From NCBI RefSeq assembly GCF_000376785.1, contig NZ_AQXX01000134.1, forward strand, positions 62,001-126,000: a stretch of 64,000 nucleotides of DNA, in the 5' to 3' direction. The position numbers were made by a program, and so were the translations under genes. The number at the start of each line of letters is the position of its first letter. The stretch's first letter is position 1. The notes under the pieces were generated by a model. The model had not been told where the DNA came from. It made no database searches and saw only the letters and a program-made list of their open reading frames with translations. Origin of the DNA: Hahella ganghwensis DSM 17046. GTDB taxonomy: Bacteria > Pseudomonadota > Gammaproteobacteria > Pseudomonadales > Oleiphilaceae. Shown piece after piece: positions 30,585 to 41,300 of the stretch.

Positions 30585-32393
30585 TCAGGTCTCTGGATAC
30601 AAAGGTTGTAGTTGATTTGTATGTCGCTGTTCAAGTTTTGCCTGGATGCTTTTGGCCATACTCAGAACCTGGCTGGCAAGCTCAGTCACCTCGGCAGCTT
30701 TCTTCTGCCCTGAGGACGGATCAGCGTTCTGGCCATAGTGAAGTCGCTGGATGTCATTGAGTAATGGACGGGCGCCGTCATGCAGGGCATCGCATTCGCT
30801 AACGGGAAGAATTTTCCGCTGTTGCTGAAGCCAGTTGAGAAACTGTTCCGGAAAGCGAGGGTCTCCGGATGCCGCTAATTGCTCCAGTTTCTGCAGACTA
30901 ATGCGTTCGTTTGGTGCAGGCGTTGGTTTGGGGGATTGGTCATTGCCAATCCTGTTTCCGGGCTTTTTCCACCATGCCCAAAGAGTCAGCAACCAGAGAA
31001 GCAGGAAAATGGCAGACAATACCTGCCATATCAGACTGCTTTCTTCGCCCGTATTCAAGGTGTCTTTTCCGGTATTCAAAGAGCCGTTGGGGCTTGCAGG
31101 ACTGGTTGTTTGATGTTGTTCAAATTCCGGGCTCGACGGCTGTGTTTGCGGTCCCTGCGTCGGTTGGTTTCTGGTGGTAGGCGCGCCGGTGACTGTGATC
31201 GTTCTGCTGGGAAGAATGGCAACCCTTTCTTCATCATTTACCACATCCCACCAGGGAATCCGAACTTCTGGAAGGGTATAGACGCCTGGCTGCAGAGCTA
31301 CGATGGCCTGTGTTTCTTGCCGTTGCCCGGTCACTCCGGCGGAATGCTCTTCGGTGTCCAGGGGCTCAGGTTCCGGATAAACCCGTAGTCCGTCAAGACT
31401 CTCGTTAGGAAGTGGGGGGAGTTGTACGCCTTCCAGTCCCAGTGCCTGAAGGGAAATGGTGCGCGTCATTGAATCGCCGGTTTTCATTTCTCGTGCCGGA
31501 TCACTCCAGACATCTCGAATATTGAGGCTTTGTGCCGGCAGCCAGTTTTTGCCCGAAAAGCTTGATGGTGGCGCTTTAACGTTGATTTTGACGGACGGCG
31601 AGGATTCTTTGGAATAGATCCGGCGCCCGATTCGACGCTCCATTAAAGTCCCCGTAAAAATCAGGGAGGGAATCTCCATCTCACCGGCTTTCTGTGGAAA
31701 CACAACATATTGCCGTTCGATTACATTAAAGCGTCGGGTGCCCACATAGCGGGAAAATTCTTTCTGTTTTCCTATCTGTTTGAACAGCGCATCAGGGTGA
31801 TCCGGGTGTTGCAGTTCGCCTCTGATCAGGTCCTGGCTGTAGAAAAGCCTTACTTTATAGATGGCCTGCTGCTGAACATAGACTTCCGATAAGTCGATTT
31901 CGGCCTCAAGAAACACGTCTTTTTGCTGGTTGGGGATATCCTGAGGGCCGGTGAGCACTCTGATTGAGATCGGGGAAGACTTTTTATTCTCATACTCAAT
32001 TGCAGGAATCGTCAGCTCCCCGCTACGCTTGGGTAATAATGTGTAGTCCCAGGTGATCACGGAATTGTTCTGATTGTTTTCGATCTGAACCCGATAACTC
32101 TGACGCCGGTCGAGGATCTCAAAGTCTTTTTCCAGCGCACTGATGTCCGGTTGTGGTATAGACAGACTATTCAGACTGAAGAGATCCAGCGTGGAAGAGA
32201 CCTCCAGGGTACTGGTGACTGTCAGTTGCAAGGATTCATTCTCCTGGACCTCTGTCCTGTCCACTTCAGCTCTTAAGTCCGCCCAGGCGACGCCAGAAAA
32301 CACTGATGCCGAGACTATCAGCCATAGTACGGCGATGATTTGTTGCCGGAAGGATCTTCGACTCTCCACCAAAACTTGTTTACCCATTACCAT
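30585..32393 (-). CDS. BatD-like oxygen-tolerance protein
   Basis: Last gene of the MoxR/Bat operon. The 602-residue membrane-anchored periplasmic protein has an N-terminal signal segment (about 18-38) and a beta-rich BatD region (LRAEVDRTEVQENESLQLTV... YEYENKKSSPISI-type repeats). A proline/glutamine-rich spacer (about 400-445) precedes a single membrane helix (about 456-472, WQVLSAIFLLLWLLTLWAWW) and a C-terminal helical cytoplasmic tail. ATG 32393 or ATG 32387 could be the start; both overlap or abut the BatB/C stop. In Bacteroides, Bat proteins support aerotolerance. In gammaproteobacteria the role is less clear, probably envelope stress or metal-centre maturation with MoxR. Confidence 0.87.
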   Translation of the reverse strand: MVMGKQVLVESRRSFRQQIIAVLWLIVSASVFSGVAWADLRAEVDRTEVQENESLQLTVTSTLEVSSTLDLFSLNSLSIPQPDISALEKDFEILDRRQSYRVQIENNQNNSVITWDYTLLPKRSGELTIPAIEYENKKSSPISIRVLTGPQDIPNQQKDVFLEAEIDLSEVYVQQQAIYKVRLFYSQDLIRGELQHPDHPDALFKQIGKQKEFSRYVGTRRFNVIERQYVVFPQKAGEMEIPSLIFTGTLMERRIGRRIYSKESSPSVKINVKAPPSSFSGKNWLPAQSLNIRDVWSDPAREMKTGDSMTRTISLQALGLEGVQLPPLPNESLDGLRVYPEPEPLDTEEHSAGVTGQRQETQAIVALQPGVYTLPEVRIPWWDVVNDEERVAILPSRTITVTGAPTTRNQPTQGPQTQPSSPEFEQHQTTSPASPNGSLNTGKDTLNTGEESSLIWQVLSAIFLLLWLLTLWAWWKKPGNRIGNDQSPKPTPAPNERISLQKLEQLAASGDPRFPEQFLNWLQQQRKILPVSECDALHDGARPLLNDIQRLHYGQNADPSSGQKKAAEVTELASQVLSMAKSIQAKLEQRHTNQLQPLYPET

Positions 32394-34297
32394 ATTGTTC
32401 GACCGTTGTTGTCGTTTGACTGCCGCCTGTTATTCGATTGATGTTGCTGAAGAAATTTGCGCCTGAGCAGGCCGCCGGGATCATCAGGAATGCGTCTTAA
32501 CCATTGCTCGGTCTGCTGGTCCTTCAGGCTGGCCTCATCTGCCAGAGTGGCGCTTTGTGAGGACTCTTCATTGGCTTGAGACTGCTCTGTTTCATTTTCA
32601 GGTGAGGACAATGCCTGTGATTGTTGCGCTTCTTTTTGAGATTCTTCCTCATTCCCATTATCAGCCTGCTGGTTCTCGTGAGTTTGCTGATTCTGCTCAT
32701 CAGTCTGAGAGTCGGAGTTTTGGTCGGGCTGAGACTGCGCCTGTTGGTCACGCTGCTGCTGGGCGTCGGATTGGCTTTGCTGCGATTGGCTGCCTGCCTG
32801 TTCATTTTCCTGCCCACCCGATTGTCCGGAGGTGTTTTCATCTTGAGATGACTGGTTTTGAGATGGCTGGTCTTGCGAGTTGTTATCCTGACCGTTTTGT
32901 TGTTGGTCCTGATTCGGTGAATTTTTCGATTGTTGTTGCTGCTGTTTAAGAAACTGCTCAAGTTTTTCTTTGTTGTCACGGGCGGCTTCGAAGTCGGGGG
33001 CTTCCTTCAAGGCTCTTTCGTAGGCTTTAAGTGCTTCTTCAAACTGTTGTTGTTGTACTAGTGCATTACCCCGGTTGAAGTGAGACTGTGGGGTATCGAC
33101 TGACGCAAATGCCTTGGCCGCTTCCTCATATTCACCTGCTTTGTAGTGAGCCATTCCTCGCCATAGCGGATCATTGAAGAGCTGGCCGGCAGTTGCATAA
33201 TCCTCTTGATTGTAGGCTTCCTGCGCCTGTTGGTCCGGCGTCTTCCAAAGGTCCTGCCAATCTATGGCGTAACTGTTGTCAGGATAGGTAGTTATCACTA
33301 ATGCCAGCATGATGGTGATACCTGAACGGCGATACTGCCACAAGGCCAGCACCATGATAGGGAACAGCAGCCAATAACCTGCGTCATGCCAGTCGAGTGA
33401 CGTCTGGCCGGAGCCATCGTCGGAGGACAGAAGCAGCTCCTGGTCAGGAAGAGTGTAGCGGATATCACGATTATCCAGTGTTAACTGGGTAAATCGTCCG
33501 CCGGAATTCGTCGCAATAGTCTGCATGTCCGCAAAGTTAGGCCTGGCGACGACAATTTCATTGTTCTGTTTGATGAACCCCCGATTGGGAATCGGGATCG
33601 GGCCGCCATCTGCTGTACCGACCCCAATGACAGACAGCTCTGCGCCGGCTTTTTTGACAGCGTCTTCAATGGTGGGAATATCACTAGGCTCTATGCCATC
33701 TGTCATCAGCAATATTCTTCCCCGGCGGGACCCTGTCTGTTCCAGAGCCTCAACAGCCTTAAGTACGCCGGAAGCCGCATTACTGCCGAGCTCGGGCATA
33801 ATGAACGGGTCCAGGGCCGGAATCATGGCGCGGAGGGTATCAGAATCTTCGGTTAACGGACTAACGACATGTGCGCTGCCTGCAAAAGCGACCAGTCCGG
33901 TTTGTCCTTCGCGACGATACTGAACAATGTCATACAGTTTTTGCTGTGCTTTTTTCAGGCGGTTAGGGGATTGATCGGTTGCCAGCATGGACAGGGACAG
34001 ATCAAATACGATGACCACAGGATCTTCCTTCAACCCTGTCGGTGTTTCCTGCTGATACCAGGTAGGGCCTGCCAGCGCCAGAATGGCCAGCAGCAAGCTG
34101 GTTGGCCACAGCCAGGTAAGCACCGAAGTCTGCTTGCCGGACTGGCCAGTGGAGAGCGCCTGCAGGAACTCCGCCGGTAGAATCTGGTTCCAGGAATTGC
34201 TGCGACGGGCCTTTTGCCTCAGTACCCACCACAACACCAGCACCAGCGGTAAAAACCAAAGCAGCTCAGGGCGAAGAAAGTGAAACTGGCCAGGCAT
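32387..34297 (-). CDS. BatB/BatC-type fused VWA and TPR protein
   Basis: 636 residues. N-terminal membrane helices (about 8-25 and 60-77) flank a von Willebrand A domain with a MIDAS (VIVFDLSLSMLATDQSPNRL, about 93-112). A further helix (about 305-330) precedes TPR repeats (NRGNALVQQQQFEEALKAYERALKEAPDFEAARDN, about 400-435). Then comes a run of ~120 residues made almost only of Q, S, N, E and D (about 445-580). It closes with the conserved tail EQWLRRIPDDPGGLLRRKFLQQH. BatB and BatC are separate proteins in Bacteroides and fused here, as commonly in gammaproteobacteria. Starts at the BatA stop (TAATG). Confidence 0.9.
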   Translation of the reverse strand: MPGQFHFLRPELLWFLPLVLVLWWVLRQKARRSNSWNQILPAEFLQALSTGQSGKQTSVLTWLWPTSLLLAILALAGPTWYQQETPTGLKEDPVVIVFDLSLSMLATDQSPNRLKKAQQKLYDIVQYRREGQTGLVAFAGSAHVVSPLTEDSDTLRAMIPALDPFIMPELGSNAASGVLKAVEALEQTGSRRGRILLMTDGIEPSDIPTIEDAVKKAGAELSVIGVGTADGGPIPIPNRGFIKQNNEIVVARPNFADMQTIATNSGGRFTQLTLDNRDIRYTLPDQELLLSSDDGSGQTSLDWHDAGYWLLFPIMVLALWQYRRSGITIMLALVITTYPDNSYAIDWQDLWKTPDQQAQEAYNQEDYATAGQLFNDPLWRGMAHYKAGEYEEAAKAFASVDTPQSHFNRGNALVQQQQFEEALKAYERALKEAPDFEAARDNKEKLEQFLKQQQQQSKNSPNQDQQQNGQDNNSQDQPSQNQSSQDENTSGQSGGQENEQAGSQSQQSQSDAQQQRDQQAQSQPDQNSDSQTDEQNQQTHENQQADNGNEEESQKEAQQSQALSSPENETEQSQANEESSQSATLADEASLKDQQTEQWLRRIPDDPGGLLRRKFLQQHQSNNRRQSNDNNGRTIW

Positions 34298-35364
34298 TAC
34301 TTTCCTCCTTTTGCTGATTGTGCTGTCAGTCCGGCTTCAGTGGAGCCAAAGTGCTTTGAGATTCGTGGGTGGGAAAGAATCCAATTAATCGCCCAGAACA
34401 TCAGGAGGAATACCATCGAGAATGCCAAAGGCAATGCATAATACTCCGTGGTGGGGCGGTATACCCGTTGATCCTGCTCAATAGGCTCCAACTGGTTGAT
34501 AGATTCATATATCAACTCCAACTCACCGGTATTGCGGGCGCGAAAATATTGTCCGTCGGTTTTGTCTGCAATACTTTGCAATAGCCTTTCATCCAGGTCT
34601 GATGAGGGGTTTTCCTTGCGGTAACCAAAAATCCCGCGGCGAAGCACTTCGTCTGCACCAACACCAATGGTATAGATTTTTACGCCGGCTTCTGCCGCCA
34701 GTGTCGCGGCTTGCTCCGGGCTGACTTCGCCTCCCGTGTTGGCACCGTCAGTCAGCAGGATCAGTACTCGCGAATCGGCCGGTCGTTCACGTAGCCTTTT
34801 GATGCCCAGTCCGATGGAATCACCGATAGCAGTGGCGTTGCCGGCAATACCGAGAGTTGCTTCATCCAGCAGTTGGGCGACGGTTGTCAGATCGAACGTC
34901 AGGGGGACCTGAATGTACGGCTGTGCACCGAACAGAATCAATCCGACCCGGTCTCCCTGTCGTTGGGTGATAAAATCCGTCACGACGGATTTAACCACTT
35001 CCAGGCGGGTGGCCTGATAGCCTTTCAGAAGTAAGTCAGTTTCCTGCATGCTCGGGGATATGTCCACGGCGAGCATCAGGTCCCGGGCCTCGGATTTCAC
35101 CGGGATGGGGTCTCCCAGCCATTGGGGTCGGGTGCTGGCAACGACAAGAAGCAGCCAGGCCAGAGTCGCCAGCAATTTCAGCCAGCGGGGTTGACCATTT
35201 CGGGCAGTACGTTGTCCCCCATACCCGGCAAGCGCTGATCTGGCCTGGTCATAAAAGGGCACGTAAACGGCGGTTGAGTTGGAAGCGTCGGGTTTGGTGC
35301 GCTTTCGGATCAACCAGGGCAGGGGGATCAGAATGAATAACCAGGGCCATGCAAAAGTCAGCAC
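34297..35364 (-). CDS. BatA-type VWA membrane protein
   Basis: 355 residues. N-terminal and C-terminal membrane helices (about 3-18, 63-76, 310-330) flank a VWA domain with an intact MIDAS: DLMLAVDISPSMQE (DxSxS, about 91-104), a threonine in GNATAIGDSIGLGIKRL, and LLTDGANTGGEVSP. VWA proteins of this class act with MoxR ATPases as protein-assembly factors. It overlaps the DUF4381 gene by seven bases and touches BatB/C, so the operon is tightly coupled. Confidence 0.92.
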   Translation of the reverse strand: MLTFAWPWLFILIPLPWLIRKRTKPDASNSTAVYVPFYDQARSALAGYGGQRTARNGQPRWLKLLATLAWLLLVVASTRPQWLGDPIPVKSEARDLMLAVDISPSMQETDLLLKGYQATRLEVVKSVVTDFITQRQGDRVGLILFGAQPYIQVPLTFDLTTVAQLLDEATLGIAGNATAIGDSIGLGIKRLRERPADSRVLILLTDGANTGGEVSPEQAATLAAEAGVKIYTIGVGADEVLRRGIFGYRKENPSSDLDERLLQSIADKTDGQYFRARNTGELELIYESINQLEPIEQDQRVYRPTTEYYALPLAFSMVFLLMFWAINWILSHPRISKHFGSTEAGLTAQSAKGGK

Positions 35365-35828
35365 TTTAGCCTCCTGATCCAGTCCTGGAGTTTGACATAC
35401 TGGTCTCTAGCCTCTTGTTGAGTGGTCTCAACGGGTCGGTAGAGTAAATGACAGAAACTGCTCACCTCACTATGGTAACGAGGGGGGAGTTTTTTCATCA
35501 GGAATTTTTGCCAGGATTCAGCCGGCATTGACGCAGTGTGGGTGTATCCTAATTGCAGGCAATGGCGTTTCAGCACCAGATTGGCTGCATGCCTGAATCC
35601 CGGATAGTCTTCTCTGGCGCTATGCACTTGCCAGCATTTTTCCAACGCTGTCAATGCGCGTCTGCGATAGGTTCTGTGTCGGCGGAGACGAATGAGCCAG
35701 TATATTCCCAGGGCTAACATGAGTAGTGCCAATACCAGCAACAGCCACCAGCCTGGGGCGGGAGGCCAGGCAGATATCGGAGAAGGTTCTATGACGTCGT
35801 TCAGTTGAAGTTGCTGTACGATGCTCAT
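35358..35828 (-). CDS. DUF4381 membrane protein of the Bat operon
   Basis: 156 residues. An aspartate/proline-rich periplasmic N-terminus (LQLNDVIEPSPISAWPPAPGWW) is followed by one membrane helix (about 27-45) and a basic cytoplasmic domain (RLRRHRTYRRRALTALEKCW...). This layout is typical of DUF4381 proteins found only beside MoxR/Bat genes. The start at 35828 gives an ATGA overlap with the DUF58 stop. A longer frame to 35969 exists but lies wholly inside the DUF58 gene and is rejected. Confidence 0.88.
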   Translation of the reverse strand: MSIVQQLQLNDVIEPSPISAWPPAPGWWLLLVLALLMLALGIYWLIRLRRHRTYRRRALTALEKCWQVHSAREDYPGFRHAANLVLKRHCLQLGYTHTASMPAESWQKFLMKKLPPRYHSEVSSFCHLLYRPVETTQQEARDQYVKLQDWIRRLKC

Positions 35829-36769
35829 GAGGCAACCCCGGTTGAAGCAATTGAGCTGCGGCTGCTTTGCTGTAACAGTAGCAAGGTTTCGGCGGCATCT
35901 TCCTGGGTGGATATTCGGGCGCATCCCATTCCCAGGCCGGCAAATTTGTTTACGATGTCTTCCTGCCACTGCTGGAATTGTTGTTCAAATCGATACTCCA
36001 GAGCCTGGTCGTCGGTATTGATTTCCAGTTCGTTAATGCCGTCCGTCAGGCGAAAAGAGCCGGGAGGGAATGAGGCCTCAAGTGGGTCGTACACCTGAAA
36101 GGCCAGGAGCTGGCAATGACGTTTCAATTCGAACAACAGCTTTTCTGTCGTGCTGTCAAACTGTCGCCAGTCGGATATGAGAAAGCACTGGCTGCCGGGC
36201 CGGGCGATTCGTCGCAGTTCCACTAAAGCGTCATTCAGACCAAACTGCCGGTTTCCGTCTAAGGGCAGCTTCAGTTGGTTGTTAAATTCGTGCACGCATT
36301 CCAGTAGTCTTAACGCCTGCCTTGGGTGGCGAGAGGGTTTGATTTCCTGATGCCCGAAATCTGAAAAGACCACGCCACCGATGCGGTCGCCTTTGTTCAA
36401 ACCGGCCCAGGCCAGTAGTGAAGCAACATCAGCTGCAGCGACCGATTTGAACGCCTTGTCGCTGCCGAAAAAGAGATTAATGGACTGGTCGACAAGAATC
36501 AGTACCGGGCGCTCCACTTCTTCATGAAACACTTTGGTATGGACTCTGCCGCGACGGGCGGTAACGCGCCAGTCAATGGAGCGTGGGTCATCTCCGGGCT
36601 GGTATTGGCGATGCTCGGAAAAATCAATGCCACGTCCGCGAAAGCGGGAAAGATGGGTGCCCGCCAGCTGCTGAAGCTTTCTCCTATCGAAGCGCAGGCT
36701 CAATCGGGCCGCCGAAATTCGCAGTCCGAGGAGTTCCTCCAATGTCGTATAAACGCGATGTGGTCGCAT
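35825..36769 (-). CDS. DUF58 domain protein of the Bat operon
   Basis: 314-residue soluble protein with the DUF58 signature FRGRGIDFSEHRQYQPGDDPRSIDWRVTARRG (about 43-75) and a VWA-like fold after it (RPVLILVDQSINLFFGS, a degenerate MIDAS). It is the constant partner of MoxR ATPases. It follows moxR with a 100-base gap and precedes DUF4381 with a four-base overlap. Confidence 0.9.
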   Translation of the reverse strand: MRPHRVYTTLEELLGLRISAARLSLRFDRRKLQQLAGTHLSRFRGRGIDFSEHRQYQPGDDPRSIDWRVTARRGRVHTKVFHEEVERPVLILVDQSINLFFGSDKAFKSVAAADVASLLAWAGLNKGDRIGGVVFSDFGHQEIKPSRHPRQALRLLECVHEFNNQLKLPLDGNRQFGLNDALVELRRIARPGSQCFLISDWRQFDSTTEKLLFELKRHCQLLAFQVYDPLEASFPPGSFRLTDGINELEINTDDQALEYRFEQQFQQWQEDIVNKFAGLGMGCARISTQEDAAETLLLLQQSSRSSIASTGVAS

Positions 36770-36869
36770 ATTGTTCCAGGCTGTACAGAAATTTATACCA
36801 AAACCGTTGTATTCTAGTCTGATTCAGTCGTTGCCAACTTTGTGGCAATGCTAATAGATTAAAATAACA

Positions 36870-37829
36870 TCAGGGGACCGGAACCAGTGAAATAATTCGG
36901 TCAATGACCTGGTTGGTGGAAACTCCCTCAGCTTCGGCCCGGAAACTGGTGATCAGACGATGACGAAGTACATCATGGATTACTGCCTGAATATCTTCCG
37001 GTGCGACAAATTCCTTTCCCTGCAACCAGGCATGAGCACGAGCACAACGGTCTAAAGCGATGGTTGCCCGGGGGCTGCCGCCAAACTCCAGCCATTGGGC
37101 CAGTTGCTCATCATAGGCCCCCGGATTCCGGGTCGCCATGATCAATTGCACCACATACTGCTCAACAGGTTCCGACATGTAGACATCCAGAACCTCCTGA
37201 CGTGCTGAAAAGATATTTTCCTGGGTAAGTGCTTTGGCGGTATCTGCCGGAGCGTGACTGGCTTCCTGCCTGGCCAGGCGGAGGATGGCCAGTTCAGATT
37301 CGGCATCGGGGTAGTCAATGCTGACATGAAGTAGAAAGCGGTCCAACTGGGCTTCCGGCAGCGGATAGGTCCCTTCCTGTTCGATTGGGTTCTGAGTGGC
37401 CATGACCATGAAGAGACCGCTCAGTGGATAACTGCGTCCACTCACAGTGACCTGACGTTCTGCCATGGCTTCGAGCAGGGCGCTCTGAACTTTGGCTGGT
37501 GCTCGGTTAATCTCATCCGCCAGAACCAGGTTGTGGAAAATGGGTCCCTGCTTGAACTCGAATGCGCCGGTTTCAGGACGATAGATATCGGAACCGGTGA
37601 GATCTGCCGGTAATAGATCAGGGGTAAACTGAATTCTCTGGAAATCGCCTTGCAGGGTTTGTGAAAGCTCTTTGATCGCCTTGGTCTTGGCCAGTCCGGG
37701 AGCGCCTTCAACCAGGAGGTGCCCATCGGCCAGTAAGGCAATCAGTAGTCGGTCCAGTAGATGGGATTGACCGATGATGCGGTGACTTAGATGTTCTTTT
37801 AACTCTAAAAAGGTGCTCTGCAGTGACAT
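36870..37829 (-). CDS. MoxR-family AAA+ ATPase
   Basis: First gene of the six-gene operon. The 319-residue AAA+ chaperone-like ATPase has Walker A GAPGLAKTKAI (about 39-49; the usual GKT is AKT), Walker B LVLADEINRAPAKVQSALLEAM (about 103-124), sensor 1 (VMATQNPIEQEGTYPLPEAQLDRF) and a C-terminal lid. MoxR proteins work with the VWA proteins encoded downstream in assembling or activating other proteins. The exact client here is unknown. Confidence 0.92.
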   Translation of the reverse strand: MSLQSTFLELKEHLSHRIIGQSHLLDRLLIALLADGHLLVEGAPGLAKTKAIKELSQTLQGDFQRIQFTPDLLPADLTGSDIYRPETGAFEFKQGPIFHNLVLADEINRAPAKVQSALLEAMAERQVTVSGRSYPLSGLFMVMATQNPIEQEGTYPLPEAQLDRFLLHVSIDYPDAESELAILRLARQEASHAPADTAKALTQENIFSARQEVLDVYMSEPVEQYVVQLIMATRNPGAYDEQLAQWLEFGGSPRATIALDRCARAHAWLQGKEFVAPEDIQAVIHDVLRHRLITSFRAEAEGVSTNQVIDRIISLVPVP

Positions 37830-38315
37830 GTTGATTCCGCTTTGACACTGAACTGGAAGTCACCATGACGTTGGTGTGGGTTCCGCACTTTAGCTTTGCC
37901 TGAAAACGAAAACACGGAAATTGTCGTCACGACCCCCGGTTCAGAGTGCTGTTATTGTCGTCTGTCTGATTGATCAGTTGTACTGCTCTCAAGGCAACTA
38001 CCTCTCAGCTGTTTCAACCGAAAACTGAGAGGATTATGCAGGTGCCATGGGCCTGTCGCCATTAATTATTCGTCATATGCTGTCATCACCTGAAAAATTC
38101 AAGAGCTGAACTATCCTTATCTTTGTTGGGACAAATAGCTGGTTGATGTGGCTGACTCCGTGAACAGTCCAGGTCATGGACATAAGTATTAGAAGTGGGA
38201 AACTACGTACATATACCCCCTAAGTGACCATGGATAATTGCTTTTTTATTTTAATGCCTGACATATGCTCAGGCATTGGCACGGATTTACGAGCGCATCA
38301 ATAAAAAGAAGGTGA
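37830..38315. other. 486-base divergent gap between moxR and the glutamate dehydrogenase gene; one hairpin
   Basis: Control region for two divergent transcripts. A perfect nine-base hairpin, AATGCCTGA / TCAGGCATT (38253-38277), lies 39 bases before the dehydrogenase start, directly after a T-rich run (CTTTTTTATTTT). It may be a leader hairpin or an operator. No ORF with an SD was found. Confidence 0.45.
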
Positions 38316-41300
38316 ATGATGAAGCAGGTCAACGTTGAAACGAAAGAACAATTTTTCACGTTGCTGGAAAACGAGTTCAAGGCAAAGTTGGAGCCCCAGC
38401 TCGCCGCTGAGCTAGCCCGGTTTACCCGTTTATACCTGGAAATGTCGCCTCTTGAAGAAGCACAGGGTCGAAAGATTGCCGATATTTATGGCGCTATTAT
38501 GGCATGTTGGCACTTTGTTCAGGAGCATCATTTCGGTGAACCCAAGGTCAAGGTTTTCAATCCGGACCTTGACGAGCACGGATGGCAGTCCACGCATACC
38601 GTCATCGGCATTTTGCATGAGAACATGCCGTTCATTGTCGACAGTATCCGCATGGAGCTTAATCGACAGGAGCTGAATATCTATTCGATGCAGCAGGCAG
38701 TGCTGTATATCGATCGTGACCGCAAAGGTCAGTTCAAGGGAATTCGGGGTAGGGATGATGAAAGGCCCTTGGATATCGCCGAATCCATCCTCTACGTCGA
38801 AATCGATCGTCATGCGGACGAAGAGCATCTGGCTACGATCAAATCCAGCCTGGAACTTGTGCTTGAAGAAGTTCGCACTGCCGTGACTGATTATGCGGCT
38901 ATGAAGGTGCATGCAACCAAACTGGTTGATGAGTTAAAGACAGAGATCCCCAATATCAAGAAGCTGGATCTCAAAGAAGCCCAGGAATTCATGAAGTGGC
39001 TTGTGGAAGATCATTTCACCTTCCTTGGCTACGATGAGTATGACTTTAAGAAGTCCGGCAAGGAAATGGTGCTGCAGCAGGTGAAAGGGTCTGAACTCGG
39101 TATCCTGAAAAGCCACCAGGAGCGACCGGCCACACTCAAGTTCAGTGACCTGCCGAGAAGAACAGCCAAAGAACTCCTGAGCCCCGAAATATTCATCTTC
39201 GCCAAATCCTCCCAACGTTCTATAGTGCATCGTCCCGCCTACCCAGATTACATCGCTGTCAAGAAATTCAATGACCAGGGCGAGGTTGTGGGTGAGCGCC
39301 GTTTTCTGGGGCTTTATACCTCCCGTGTCTATCAGCAGCCGCCGGAAGAAATCCCATTACTGCGGCGCAAAGTTAAATATGTCATGCGCCGTTCCGGTTT
39401 CAATCCTACAGATTATGCCGGTAAGGAAATTGACCAGATTCTGTCTGTCTACCCACGGGACGAGCTGTTTCAGATCCAACGTGATGAACTCTACGAAGCG
39501 GCCATGGGGATCATGTATATCCAGGAACGCCGCAAGATTCGTCTGTTCATTCGGGAAGACATTTACGGCCAGTTTGTCAGCGCGCTGGTCTTTGTACCAA
39601 GAGACATGTACAGCACTGAGTTGCGTATCAAGATTTCAGACATCCTGGTAGAGGCAACTCATGCAGAGGACGTTGAGTTCACCACCTTCTTTTCAGAGTC
39701 CGTATTGGCCAGGACCCAGTTCAATCTGAAGGTTCCCTGGGGTGAGAAGCGCTCCCTGAAGCCGAAGGAACTGGAAAACAAGATCGTTGCGGCAGCCCAG
39801 TCATGGCAGGATGGCCTGATGGAAAGCCTCAGTGAGGCACACGGTGAAGAGCTGGCCAACAGTTACATCAATCAGTATGCCCATGCCTTCAACGCCAGTT
39901 ATCGGGAAACCTTTTCTCCCCGTCGTGCAGTGATCGATATCGATCATATTGCCTCCCTCAATGATGACGCGCCGCTCGCCATGAGTTTTTACCGCGCGAT
40001 CGAGGAAGAGGAAAGTATTCTGCACTTCAAATTGTTCCATGCTCACGAGCAGGTACCGCTGTCGGATGTATTTCCGCTGTTTGAAAACCTGGGGCTCAGA
40101 GTCTTGGGGGAACACCCCTTCGAAACCCTTTCCCGGGATAAGAAAACGGTCTGGATTCACGATTTCGCGCTGCAGAGCCGAGACGGGCGGGTGATTGACA
40201 TCTCCAAGGTTCGCAGTAAGTTCGAGCAGTTGTTTTACAAGGTGTGGACTCAGGAAGCCGAGAACGACATCTTTAACCGGCTGGTTCTTGCGGCACATAT
40301 GGACTGGCGTCAAATCGCCATGTTCCGTGCCTATGCCCGTTACATGCGTCAGATACGCTTCAGCTACAGTCAGGACTTCCTGGCTCAGACGCTGGTTAAC
40401 CACGTCAATATCGCTGATTTGATTTTCAAATTGTTCGAAGCCAGGTTCAATCCGGAAAAAATTCAAAGTGAAGCCCAGTGTGGGGCGGCGCAGCAGAAGC
40501 TGGAAATTGAAATTAATCAGGCCCTGGACAGCGTTGAAAACCTCAGTGAAGACAGAGTTCTGCGCCGGTTTGTTGAGCTGATTAAAGCCACGTTGCGGAC
40601 CAACTATTACCAGAAAGATGAGAACGGCGAACTCAAAACTTACATGTCGTTCAAAGTCGCACCCAACGACATTCCAGAAATGCCGTTGCCACTGCCGATG
40701 TTTGAAATCTTTGTCTATTCACCGCGTATGGAAGGCGTGCATCTCAGAGGCGGTAAAGTGGCGAGGGGCGGGCTACGCTGGTCTGATCGCTTCGAAGATT
40801 ACCGCACAGAAGTGCTGGGTCTGGTAAAGGCACAGCAGGTGAAAAACTCAGTCATCGTACCTGTCGGTGCCAAAGGTGGATTTGTAGCCAAACGGCTGCC
40901 TGAAGGTGACCGTGAAGCGATGTTGCAGGAAGGGATTGCCTGCTACAAATCGTTTATCCGAGGACTGCTGGATATTACTGACAATCTGAAAGCCGGAGAG
41001 GTTGTGCCTCCTCACGACGTAATCCGTCATGATGAGGATGATTACTATCTGGTTGTGGCAGCCGATAAAGGTACGGCCACTTTCAGTGATATTGCCAATT
41101 CCATTTCCGAGGAATATGACTTCTGGTTGGGAGATGCATTTGCTTCCGGTGGGTCTCAGGGGTATGACCACAAGAAAATGGGGATTACCGCGCGCGGTGC
41201 CTGGGTTTCGGTCGAGCGTCATTTCCGCGAAATGGGGATCAATACGGCCACTGACAAATTTACTGTCGTTGGTGTCGGGGATATGTCCGGTGATGTATTC

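Noticed and set aside
35829-35969. Longer start for the DUF4381 gene
   Set aside because: The extra 47 residues lie wholly in the DUF58 gene and do not look like a signal or membrane segment. The ATGA overlap at 35825-35828 is the natural start.
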